NCBI RefSeq assembly: GCF_001591445.1
Contig: NZ_BCUX01000023.1
Span: forward strand, 36,416-100,415
DNA: 64,000 nucleotides
From: Neobacillus drentensis NBRC 102427
GTDB lineage: Bacteria > Bacillota > Bacilli > Bacillales > Cytobacillaceae
Reading direction: 5' to 3'
In this document: in pieces, positions 1-7,058 of the stretch
Position numbering within the stretch: position 1 is the first letter of the stretch
Layout: each line of letters opens with the position of its first letter
The notes under the pieces: model-generated
Databases searched by the model: none
Told to the model about the DNA's origin: nothing
Seen by the model: only the letters and a program-made list of their open reading frames with translations
Translations under genes and position numbers: made by a program

Positions 1-2160
1 GTAAACCTTGAATACTTGGCAGATGTTGTCCACGTTGCTCAAAACGTTGACGGTGAATTAGAAGCATATCCTGATACATTGGTTGGTACAGACTCACATA
101 CAACTATGATCAACGGACTTGGTGTTCTTGGCTGGGGCGTGGGCGGAATTGAAGCTGAAGCAGGAATGTTAGGTCAGCCTTCATATTTCCCAGTACCAGA
201 AGTTGTCGGTGTTAAATTAACAGGCGAGCTTCCAAACGGTGCAACCGCGACTGACCTTGCATTAAAAGTAACTCAAGTTCTTCGCAGCCATGGGGTTGTT
301 GGGAAATTTGTTGAGTTCTTCGGACCAGGGGTTTCTGTACTACCACTTGCAGACCGTGCAACGATTGCAAACATGGCACCTGAATACGGAGCAACTTGTG
401 GATTCTTCCCAATTGATGATGAATCACTCGCTTACATGCGCTTAACAGGTCGTGAAGAAGAGCATATCAATGTAGTTGAACAGTACTGCAAAGCAAACGG
501 ATTGTTCTTCGACCCAGCTATCGAGCCAGTTTATACGGATGTAGTTGAAATCGATCTTTCAGTTATTGAAGCGAATCTATCAGGTCCTAAGCGTCCTCAA
601 GATTTAATTCCACTTTCAAAAATGAAAGAAGAATTCGTGAAAGCTGTTTCGGCTCCACAAGGAAACCAAGGCTTCGGCTTACAAGCAGATGAGCTTGATA
701 AATCAGCTGAAGTGAAATTCAACAACGGTGACGAAACAACGATCAAAACAGGTGCAGTTGCGATTGCTTCGATTACAAGCTGTACAAATACATCTAACCC
801 TTATGTACTAGTAGGTGCTGGGCTTGTTGCGAAGAAAGCCGTTGAATTAGGAATGGAAGTTCCAAAATTCGTGAAAACTTCTTTAGCTCCGGGATCTAAA
901 GTTGTAACAGGATATCTTCGTGATTCAGGGTTACTTCCTTACCTAGAGCAAATTGGCTTCAACCTTGTTGGTTACGGCTGTACAACATGTATCGGTAACT
1001 CCGGTCCATTAAAAGAAGAAATTGAAAAAACAATCGCTGAAAACGATCTTTTAGTTACATCCGTACTTTCAGGTAACCGTAACTTCGAAGGACGTATTCA
1101 CCCGCTTGTTAAAGCAAACTACCTTGCATCACCACCATTAGTTGTCGCTTACGCTCTTGCTGGGACTGTAAACATTGACTTTGCTAAAGAAGCAATTGGT
1201 AAAGATAAAGATGGAAATGATGTATTCTTCCAAGATATCTGGCCATCAACTGCTGAAGTAAATGATGTTGTTAAACGCACGGTAACTCCTGAACTATTCC
1301 GCCGGGAATATGCGAACGTATTCGGTGACAACGAGCGTTGGAATGAAATCAAAACAAGCAATGAGCCTTTATATACTTTTGATGAGGATTCAACTTACAT
1401 CGCAAACCCGCCTTTCTTTGAAGGCTTATCTCCAGAACCAGGTACAGTTGAACCACTAGCAGGTCTTCGTGTAGTTGGTAAATTCGGTGATTCTGTAACA
1501 ACTGATCATATTTCACCTGCAGGAGCAATTGGCAAAAATACTCCAGCTGGTAAATATCTGCTAGAAAAAGGCGTGGCAATCCGCGACTTTAACTCTTACG
1601 GATCTCGTCGTGGTAACCATGAAGTAATGATGCGTGGAACATTTGCCAACATCCGTATTCGTAACCAAATCGCACCAGGTACAGAAGGCGGAGTAACGAC
1701 TTACTGGCCAACTGGCGAAGTTACATCCATTTACGATGCTTGCATGAAGTATAAAGAAAACGGCACTGGCTTAATTGTCCTTGCTGGTAAAGATTACGGA
1801 ATGGGCTCTTCACGTGACTGGGCTGCTAAAGGAACAAACCTTTTAGGCATTAAAACAGTTCTTGCTGAAAGCTTTGAACGAATTCACCGTTCAAACCTTG
1901 TGTTAATGGGCGTGCTGCCACTTCAATTTAAAGAGGGCGAAAGCGCTGAAACACTTGGTTTAACAGGAAAAGAAACAATTGATGTTCAAGTGGATGAAAA
2001 CGTAAGACCACGTGACCTTCTTAAAGTAACGGCAACTGACGAAGCTGGCAACAAGAAGGAATTTGAAGTTCTTGTTCGTTTTGACTCTGAAGTTGAAATT
2101 GATTACTACCGTCACGGCGGAATTCTTCCAATGGTTCTTCGTGAAAAATTACAAGCTTAA
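1..2160 (+). CDS. acnA: Aconitate hydratase, 5'-truncated by window edge
   Basis: C-terminal 719 residues of the monomeric cytosolic aconitase (citB of B. subtilis), which isomerises citrate to isocitrate in the TCA cycle and can act as an iron-responsive RNA-binding protein. The frame is open from base 1, so about 185 N-terminal residues lie outside the window (family length about 905). The three [4Fe-4S] cysteines are visible: one in SCTNTSNP (fragment residue about 261) and two in [11 protein letters not shown] (about 327 and 330). The C-terminal swivel domain with [14 protein letters not shown] is intact. Gene order downstream (yneN, sspN, tlp) matches B. subtilis citB. A strong terminator follows. 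Confidence 0.98.
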   Translation, partial: VNLEYLADVVHVAQNVDGELEAYPDTLVGTDSHTTMINGLGVLGWGVGGIEAEAGMLGQPSYFPVPEVVGVKLTGELPNGATATDLALKVTQVLRSHGVVGKFVEFFGPGVSVLPLADRATIANMAPEYGATCGFFPIDDESLAYMRLTGREEEHINVVEQYCKANGLFFDPAIEPVYTDVVEIDLSVIEANLSGPKRPQDLIPLSKMKEEFVKAVSAPQGNQGFGLQADELDKSAEVKFNNGDETTIKTGAVAIASITSCTNTSNPYVLVGAGLVAKKAVELGMEVPKFVKTSLAPGSKVVTGYLRDSGLLPYLEQIGFNLVGYGCTTCIGNSGPLKEEIEKTIAENDLLVTSVLSGNRNFEGRIHPLVKANYLASPPLVVAYALAGTVNIDFAKEAIGKDKDGNDVFFQDIWPSTAEVNDVVKRTVTPELFRREYANVFGDNERWNEIKTSNEPLYTFDEDSTYIANPPFFEGLSPEPGTVEPLAGLRVVGKFGDSVTTDHISPAGAIGKNTPAGKYLLEKGVAIRDFNSYGSRRGNHEVMMRGTFANIRIRNQIAPGTEGGVTTYWPTGEVTSIYDACMKYKENGTGLIVLAGKDYGMGSSRDWAAKGTNLLGIKTVLAESFERIHRSNLVLMGVLPLQFKEGESAETLGLTGKETIDVQVDENVRPRDLLKVTATDEAGNKKEFEVLVRFDSEVEIDYYRHGGILPMVLREKLQA

Positions 2161-2168
2161 TAGTGAAG

Positions 2169-2200
2169 AACACCATGCCAGCTGGCATGGTGTTTTTTTT
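2169..2200 (+). terminator. Rho-independent terminator of acnA
   Basis: Perfect 12-bp stem AACACCATGCCA / TGGCATGGTGTT with a 2-nt loop, running into a T tract. Confidence 0.95.
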
Positions 2201-2212
2201 GCGTAGGAGCAT

Positions 2213-2242
2213 TTGACAAATCAACTGATTCTCTCATAAAAT
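2213..2242 (+). promoter_or_regulatory. Probable sigma-A promoter of the ABC-F leader
   Basis: A perfect -35 TTGACA (2213-2218) is followed after 18 nt by TAAAAT (2237-2242). Transcription would start near 2249, giving a leader of about 230 nt before the ABC-F start codon. This is the only good promoter between the acnA terminator and the gene. Confidence 0.65.
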
Positions 2243-2248
2243 AATACT

Positions 2249-2477
2249 ATTAAACGAAAAGGAATGGTAAAGAGGCATGAAGTTATAATCTTATTTTTCA
2301 GACATGATTCGTATAAAGAAAAATGTTGAACCTGAAGAATAGGATTAATCTGTCCTTTTTTATGTCCTAATCGTATAAATGCGAACACACTAAAACCTTT
2401 ACAGGTTTTTTTGTTGTGCCACTAAACGATAATATGACATAAATCTCTCTTCAGGTTCATTTGAAGGGAGTTTTTTT
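2249..2477 (+). promoter_or_regulatory. Attenuator-type leader of the ABC-F gene
   Basis: A 9-bp hairpin (CTCTCTTCA 2445-2453 / TGAAGGGAG 2462-2470, one G-U pair) is followed by seven T and then directly by the ATG, so it is both an intrinsic terminator and a mask over the Shine-Dalgarno sequence. An upstream segment 2327-2338 (TGAACCTGAAGA) is perfectly complementary over 12 bp to 2448-2459, which is the 5' arm plus loop of the terminator, so pairing would be an antiterminator. Candidate short ORFs lie in front: MKL-stop at 2277, MIRIKKNVEPEE-stop at 2304-2342 (covers the antiterminator arm), and a 21-codon frame from 2264. A weaker hairpin AAAACCT/AGGTTTT with T tail sits at 2392-2412. The arrangement fits ribosome-mediated attenuation known for ABC-F resistance genes; which short ORF acts is not decidable here. 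Confidence 0.75.
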
Positions 2478-4193
2478 ATGCATACAAAACAACGGACAAT
2501 CATAAAAGTAATCGGCTTAGAAAAAAGTTTTCATTTAAGGAAGGTATTGGACAATATCCAATTTGAGATAAAGAATGGGGAACGAATTGGCCTTGTCGGA
2601 TACAATGGCACCGGAAAGACAACACTGGCCAATATCCTTATTGGTAAAGTCACTCCCGATAAAGGTGTCATTGAAAAATCAACCGACTTAACGATTGGTT
2701 TCTTATCACAATCGATTGATTATGAAATCAGTGATTTTCATCAGTCATTAGCGGGAAGCAAATCAAAAGGAATATTCCAGCATGCTAGTGAGTTAGGTCT
2801 TCATAAGGTCTTCGATTGGGAGGAAGACCGTCTCAACCATTTAAGTGGAGGAGAGAAGTTAAAACTGGCACTATCAATGGTGTGGGCAACTAAACCTGAT
2901 TTATTAATTTTAGACGAACCGACAAACCATTTAGATTTTCATGGGATTGAGTGGCTAGTAACCGAACTGGAAAAATTCCAAGGCCCTGTCTTAATTATCT
3001 CTCATGACCGTCATTTTTTAGATAAAACAGTTAAACGTGTGTTCGAATTAGAACATGGGAAGCTTCACTTCTACAATGGAAACTATAGTGACTATCGTAA
3101 AGAAAAACAGCATCGGGTGGAAAATCAGCAGCATCAGTATAGTGTCCAGCAGCGCCAAATTGAGATGGTTGAGTTACAAATGGAGCAATTAAAGTCTTGG
3201 TCAGAAAAGGGACATCGGAATTCCACAAAACAAGGCAGGGATTTTGGTCCAAAAGAGTATCACCGCGCCAAGGCAAAAAAGCGGGACAATCAAGTGAAAT
3301 CAAAAATGAAACGGCTCCAAAATGAGCTTGAAAAAAATAAGCTTGAAAAACCGGCAGAGGAAGTACAAATAAGGTTTCAGTTTGACACGCAAGGGAAGAG
3401 AGGTAAACGGATAATTGAAGCCAAGCGCCTAAAGAAATCGTATAAGGATAGGACCCTTTTTTATAACGCTAACTTTTATATTAATCACGGTGAGCGAGTG
3501 GGTCTCTTAGGGGGAAACGGCTGTGGGAAAACGACTTTAATCAAAATGATTGTAGATCAAGAGTCATATACTGAGGGCGACTTATGGAGGAGCGACTCGA
3601 TAAAAATTGCCTTTTTAAGTCAGGACGTAGATGATTTACCGTCAGATAAAACCTCCATCGAGGCACTAGGGTTCACAGATCGAGAGAGTGTTCTTAAAGC
3701 GAGAACCCTTTTGGCCAACTTAGGCTTAAAGGAAGCGTTAATCAATAAACCAATCGGAACGTTAAGTTTGGGGGAACGCACAAGAGTAAAGCTGGTTGAC
3801 ATTTTAATGAAAGAATACGATGTTCTTATCCTAGACGAACCCACTAACCATTTGGATTTGCCGAGCCGGGAGCAGCTTGAAAATACGCTTTCGGAGTTTA
3901 CCGGTACGATTATTACGGTTTCCCATGACTATTATTTTCTGAATAAACTTTGTGAACGGCTTTTGGTATTTGAAAACCAGCAAATTCAACGATTTGAGAT
4001 GAAACCCGAGGAGTATTTTAATAAAGACGTAAAGAAAGAAGTGAACCATGAAGAAGCATTATTAATAATTGAAAACAAAATTGCCATGATATTGGGGGAA
4101 CTATCAATAATTGATCAAAAAGATCCAAAATATCGTGTTTTAGATCAAGAATATAAAGAACTCCTTAAGCAAAAAAAAGAGCTTATTGGATAA
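2478..4193 (+). CDS. ABC-F ribosomal protection ATPase
   Basis: A 571-residue soluble protein with two ABC ATPase domains and no membrane segment, the layout of ABC-F proteins that bind the ribosomal E site and dislodge antibiotics or rescue stalled ribosomes. First domain: Walker A GYNGTGKTT (41-49), signature LSGGE (about 121), Walker B LLILDEPTNHLD (about 141-152). Second domain: GGNGCGKTT (about 345), LSLGE (about 429), VLILDEPTNHLD (about 449). The inter-domain linker (about 190-300) is long, charged and helical, with SWSEKGHRNSTKQG, as in Vga/VmlR/Lsa-type resistance factors, and there is a C-terminal helical extension. The attenuator leader supports a drug-inducible role. The drug class cannot be read from sequence; a housekeeping EttA-like role is less likely. 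Confidence 0.88.
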   Translation: MHTKQRTIIKVIGLEKSFHLRKVLDNIQFEIKNGERIGLVGYNGTGKTTLANILIGKVTPDKGVIEKSTDLTIGFLSQSIDYEISDFHQSLAGSKSKGIFQHASELGLHKVFDWEEDRLNHLSGGEKLKLALSMVWATKPDLLILDEPTNHLDFHGIEWLVTELEKFQGPVLIISHDRHFLDKTVKRVFELEHGKLHFYNGNYSDYRKEKQHRVENQQHQYSVQQRQIEMVELQMEQLKSWSEKGHRNSTKQGRDFGPKEYHRAKAKKRDNQVKSKMKRLQNELEKNKLEKPAEEVQIRFQFDTQGKRGKRIIEAKRLKKSYKDRTLFYNANFYINHGERVGLLGGNGCGKTTLIKMIVDQESYTEGDLWRSDSIKIAFLSQDVDDLPSDKTSIEALGFTDRESVLKARTLLANLGLKEALINKPIGTLSLGERTRVKLVDILMKEYDVLILDEPTNHLDLPSREQLENTLSEFTGTIITVSHDYYFLNKLCERLLVFENQQIQRFEMKPEEYFNKDVKKEVNHEEALLIIENKIAMILGELSIIDQKDPKYRVLDQEYKELLKQKKELIG

Positions 4194-4198
4194 ATTCA

Positions 4199-4237
4199 CA
4201 AGAGAGCAGATATATCAGCTCTCTTGCCTTGTTTTTT
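4199..4237 (+). terminator. Terminator of ABC-F gene
   Basis: 9-bp stem CAAGAGAGC / GCTCTCTTG with a 10-nt loop, then a T-rich tail. It lies between convergent genes and may serve both. Confidence 0.85.
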
Positions 4238-4239
4238 AG

Positions 4240-5277
4240 TTAGTTTTTACCTAATAAGGTTAGCAGCTCCTTTTCTCTTTCTGTCCGCATCCCGGATTTC
4301 CAATCGTAATCAGTCAGGTGTCGTGTCTGTTCCCATTCATGGATGTCAGTTAGGCTTTCCTTTAGCGATCTAAAAGATAATCCACTATTGATCGCTTTAT
4401 CAATATTGATCGAGAAAGCCCCTTTCCAAGGCTCTTTCGTTTCTTGAGATAGAGGATAATTCTCCGGAACCCAGAGAGGCATTTCCGTCCACGGTGCCAC
4501 TTGTTTATCCAAAAGGAATTTCTCATCTGCCCAAACCACTTCTGCATTTGAACCAGTCACATCGATACATGAATCAACAAACTCTTTTATCGTAAGCGGG
4601 TAATTAGGGCCCGTCGCATTGAAGGTACCTATGGTATCCTTTTCTTCCATATCAAGGATCCAATTCGCAAGGTCTTTATTGTCAATAACCTGGACACGAC
4701 GATTAGGGTTTCCAGGGGCTAACACCTTACCGCCTTTTGCGATTCTATGGATCCAATAGGGAACACGATCAGTATAATCATTCGGGCCGATTAACTGACC
4801 TGCACGCACGTTTAACACTCGTCCAGGCATATTTTTTTCAGCAATCTGCTCACATAACGCTTTAAAATGTCCATAATATTCATATACAGGGCCGTCCGAA
4901 TCCATAGAAAGTTTATTGGCTTCCTCGATTGTCATTTCTAAGACAGGGTAGTTTTCATCCAAATTTTCTTGAACCCAGTCTTGGTACACAGAAATACTCG
5001 AGATAAATGTATAATGTTTTACTCGATCTTTCAATAAGTTGGTTGTATTCTGGACCGTATATGGAATAAATCCACTCGTATCCAAAACAGCATCCCAGTC
5101 ACGATTTTGAAGCGCTTTCAAATTACCGAACCGATTCCCGGTGAGGACTTCAACGTCCTTTATTCCCGGATTTTGAATCCCTCGATTAAAAATGGTCACT
5201 TCATGATTTCGCCTCAAAGCCTCTTCTACAAATGTTCTCCCTAAAAAGCGACTTCCACCTAAAACAAGAATCTTCAA
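4240..5277 (-). CDS. NAD-dependent epimerase/dehydratase (extended SDR)
   Basis: A 345-residue Rossmann protein of the extended SDR family. The N terminus MKILVLGGSRFLGR holds the GxxGxxG dinucleotide motif at residues 7-13, and a YEYYGHFK segment supplies the Tyr-x-x-x-Lys catalytic pair. The pattern (VLGGSRFLG, GNR, substrate-binding LIGPNDYTDR) is that of the NAD-dependent epimerases related to plant chloroplast stem-loop-binding proteins; the substrate is not predictable. It stands alone, convergent with the ABC-F gene and divergent from yneN. ATG start at 5277 is preceded by a GGAGGGG ribosome site. Confidence 0.8.
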   Translation of the reverse strand: MKILVLGGSRFLGRTFVEEALRRNHEVTIFNRGIQNPGIKDVEVLTGNRFGNLKALQNRDWDAVLDTSGFIPYTVQNTTNLLKDRVKHYTFISSISVYQDWVQENLDENYPVLEMTIEEANKLSMDSDGPVYEYYGHFKALCEQIAEKNMPGRVLNVRAGQLIGPNDYTDRVPYWIHRIAKGGKVLAPGNPNRRVQVIDNKDLANWILDMEEKDTIGTFNATGPNYPLTIKEFVDSCIDVTGSNAEVVWADEKFLLDKQVAPWTEMPLWVPENYPLSQETKEPWKGAFSINIDKAINSGLSFRSLKESLTDIHEWEQTRHLTDYDWKSGMRTEREKELLTLLGKN

Positions 5278-5456
5278 TAGAATCCCCTCCAGTCTTGCTT
5301 ATATTTTAACAAATTTTCTAACAATTTAGTTGAAACATCGTTAAAAATAATATCCTCTTTAAATTGTCACAGTTTCGGCATATCCAAGTTTTGTTTCACC
5401 TAGGATTATAGTGTAAAATCGATGTAGCATAGTATGAAGTAAAGGAGGATTCGGGG

Positions 5457-5993
5457 ATGATTAAAAAAGTCATTGCAGCAGTAGTATTAGTTACCTTACT
5501 TACAGTAGCGATTGTTCAGGCCATGGATAAAAAAACAGAAACTCCCGAAACTACAAATCAAACAACAGCCAGTCAAGATGGTCTCGCTATTGGAGCAAAG
5601 GCACCTGATTTTGAACTCAAAACATTAACAGGCGAGAAAATAAAGCTTTCTAATTTAAAAGGAAAAAAAGTGATGCTTAACTTTTGGGCAACTTGGTGTC
5701 CGCCTTGTAAAGCTGAAATGCCTGCTATGGAGCAATTTTCTAAACAAATGGATAAGGATATCGTTATTTTGGCGGTAAACATTGATCCACAATTAGATGT
5801 CCAAGGGTTTGTTGATGAAAATAAAATTACTTTTCCAATCCCACTAGATGTCGATGATAAAGTGAATGAAACCTATCAAGTACTTTCCATTCCGACCACA
5901 TATTTTATTGATAGTAAAGGGATTATCCAGAATAAATATATCGGTGGAATGAAACTTGAAGATATGAAGGATTACACAAAAAAACTTAAGTGA
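5457..5993 (+). CDS. yneN: Membrane-anchored thioredoxin-like protein YneN
   Basis: A 178-residue TlpA/ResA-type thiol-disulfide oxidoreductase. Residues 1-22 form an uncleaved or lipid-free membrane anchor, followed by a Thr/Gln-rich linker and an AhpC/TSA-thioredoxin fold with the active site WCPPCK (cysteines at 81 and 84) and the cis-proline region SIPTTYFID. It probably works outside the membrane on extracytoplasmic or spore-envelope thiols. yneN follows citB in B. subtilis, the same position as here. Start ATG 5457 has AAAGGAGG upstream. The precise reductive partner is unknown. Confidence 0.85.
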   Translation: MIKKVIAAVVLVTLLTVAIVQAMDKKTETPETTNQTTASQDGLAIGAKAPDFELKTLTGEKIKLSNLKGKKVMLNFWATWCPPCKAEMPAMEQFSKQMDKDIVILAVNIDPQLDVQGFVDENKITFPIPLDVDDKVNETYQVLSIPTTYFIDSKGIIQNKYIGGMKLEDMKDYTKKLK

Positions 5994-5997
5994 CCTA

Positions 5998-6025
5998 AGA
6001 CATTGGATTGCTCCAGTGTCTTTTT
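5998..6025 (+). terminator. Terminator of yneN
   Basis: Stem AGACATTGG / CCAGTGTCT with one T-G pair, followed by five T. Confidence 0.8.
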
Positions 6026-6172
6026 CTATGGAAAACGGGCGGAGCGCCGCATAAGTGAGTCAAATTAACAAGTCATAGTGAAAATACAAAGTTTCCGGGG
6101 ATAAATGAAGTGTAACTTAACTCTGCTCACACCGCCTTTAAAGAATCCGCTTTTCTTTAAAATTTTCAAAAA

Positions 6173-6252
6173 GTTGTAATAATTGCAACCGTTTCCGGAC
6201 ATAATAACTGTTAGAATAGGAAATAAGGACTTTTAGAATAGGAAATAAGGAC
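6173..6252 (+). promoter_or_regulatory. Fur-superfamily-like palindrome and tandem duplication upstream of FbpB-like gene
   Basis: GTTGTAATAATTGCAAC at 6173-6189 is an imperfect palindrome whose core has the 7-1-7 geometry of Fur/PerR/Zur boxes (best match to PerR or Zur type, 11 of 14 positions). TTGTAA within it is 19 nt before CATAAT (6200-6205), a possible promoter. Directly downstream, the 20-mer TTAGAATAGGAAATAAGGAC occurs twice exactly (6211-6230, 6233-6252), period 22 bp, duplicating the region just before the ribosome site. Regulator identity is inference. Confidence 0.4.
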
Positions 6253-6262
6253 GGTGATATGA

Positions 6263-6394
6263 ATGAGAAAACCTAGAAAACGCTCTTTTGCAGAGCTTGT
6301 ATCTGAAAATAAATCACAACTTTTGAAAGATCGTGCTGCAATTGAAAAAATTGAACAGCGCTTAGAAGATAAACGTCTTGGTAAAGCTGAGTAA
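6263..6394 (+). CDS. Small basic protein, FbpB family
   Basis: A 43-residue, strongly basic protein reading MRKPRKRSFAELVSENK and continuing with a Lys/Glu helix. The SFAELVSENKxxLLKDxxAIEKIEQRLE pattern is that of the Fur-regulated basic protein FbpB family, which in B. subtilis helps the FsrA small RNA repress iron-using proteins in iron limitation. The adjacent aconitase gene is a known FsrA-type iron-sparing target in B. subtilis, which makes the location attractive but does not prove function. Start ATG 6263 has GGACGGTG upstream; an overlapping ATG at 6259 stops after five codons. Confidence 0.8.
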   Translation: MRKPRKRSFAELVSENKSQLLKDRAAIEKIEQRLEDKRLGKAE

Positions 6395-6462
6395 CTAAAA
6401 AAGATTTACCAATTATGTTTTCTTTCCATATGGACAAAATGTACATAAGGAGGGATCATGAC

Positions 6463-6606
6463 ATGGGTAATCCAAAAAAACACGCTAAACATTATAATCC
6501 TAGTCATCTAGGTACTCAACCACGAGGATTTAGTGGAAATAAGGGTAAGAAAATGAATGATACATCAGGGCAGCATGCCCAAGTAATTCAAACAAAAGGT
6601 GAATAG
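6463..6606 (+). CDS. sspN: Small acid-soluble spore protein N
   Basis: A 47-residue Gly/Lys/His-rich peptide, MGNPKKHAKHYNPSHLGTQP through to the conserved end MNDTSGQHAQVIQTKGE, clearly SspN, a minor forespore SASP deposited in the spore core. An earlier in-frame ATG at 6415 is rejected because AAGGAGGG lies at 6448-6455, correctly spaced only for ATG 6463. Neighbour tlp follows as in B. subtilis; expression is expected in the forespore, though no sigma-G promoter was scored with confidence. Confidence 0.93.
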   Translation: MGNPKKHAKHYNPSHLGTQPRGFSGNKGKKMNDTSGQHAQVIQTKGE

Positions 6607-6617
6607 GAATGGATGAC

Positions 6618-6652
6618 AAGACTCAATAGGCGAAAGCCTGTGAGTCTTTTTT
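6618..6652 (+). terminator. Terminator of sspN
   Basis: Long hairpin AAGACTCA ... TGAGTCTT containing an inner AGGC-GAAA-GCCT tetraloop stem, then six T. Confidence 0.9.
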
Positions 6653-6735
6653 GTCATTAAAAAATTTTTTTAGGTTAATTTTTGATGTCAGTAACAAACT
6701 ATATCTGTACCAATTACAACATAGGAGGAATTACG

Positions 6736-6966
6736 ATGGCCTATAATAACAAACCGAATCCAGATGATCGCAGTGATAATGTTGAGAAGCTCCAAGCAAT
6801 GATTCAAAATACGGAAAATAATATCGAAGCAGCGGAGGAATCATTAGCTTTAGCTGATAGTGACACCCAACGTCAGCAAATTGAAGCAAAGAATGAACGC
6901 CGTCGTGAAAGTATCGACTCCTTCCGTTCAGAAATTAAGGATGAGGCACACAACCAAGAAAGTTAA
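6736..6966 (+). CDS. tlp: Small acid-soluble spore protein Tlp
   Basis: A 76-residue hydrophilic helical protein beginning [20 protein letters not shown], the Tlp signature, ending in the [18 protein letters not shown] helix. It is a minor SASP of the spore core despite the historical name thioredoxin-like protein. The ATG at 6736 is chosen because AGGAGG at 6723-6728 precedes it; the longer in-frame start at 6682 has no ribosome site. Forms the sspN-tlp pair conserved in Bacillus. Confidence 0.93.
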   Translation: MAYNNKPNPDDRSDNVEKLQAMIQNTENNIEAAEESLALADSDTQRQQIEAKNERRRESIDSFRSEIKDEAHNQES

Positions 6967-6974
6967 TAAAGTGG

Positions 6975-7007
6975 AAGACCTGTTCATTGTGGACAGGTCT
7001 TTTGTTT
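6975..7007 (+). terminator. Terminator of tlp
   Basis: Stem AAGACCTGT / ACAGGTCTT with a 9-nt loop and T-rich tail. Confidence 0.88.
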
Positions 7008-7058
7008 AGGTATGGAGTCACTGTTATGGTAAGATAGAAAGGAAATTTTGAAGAAGAA

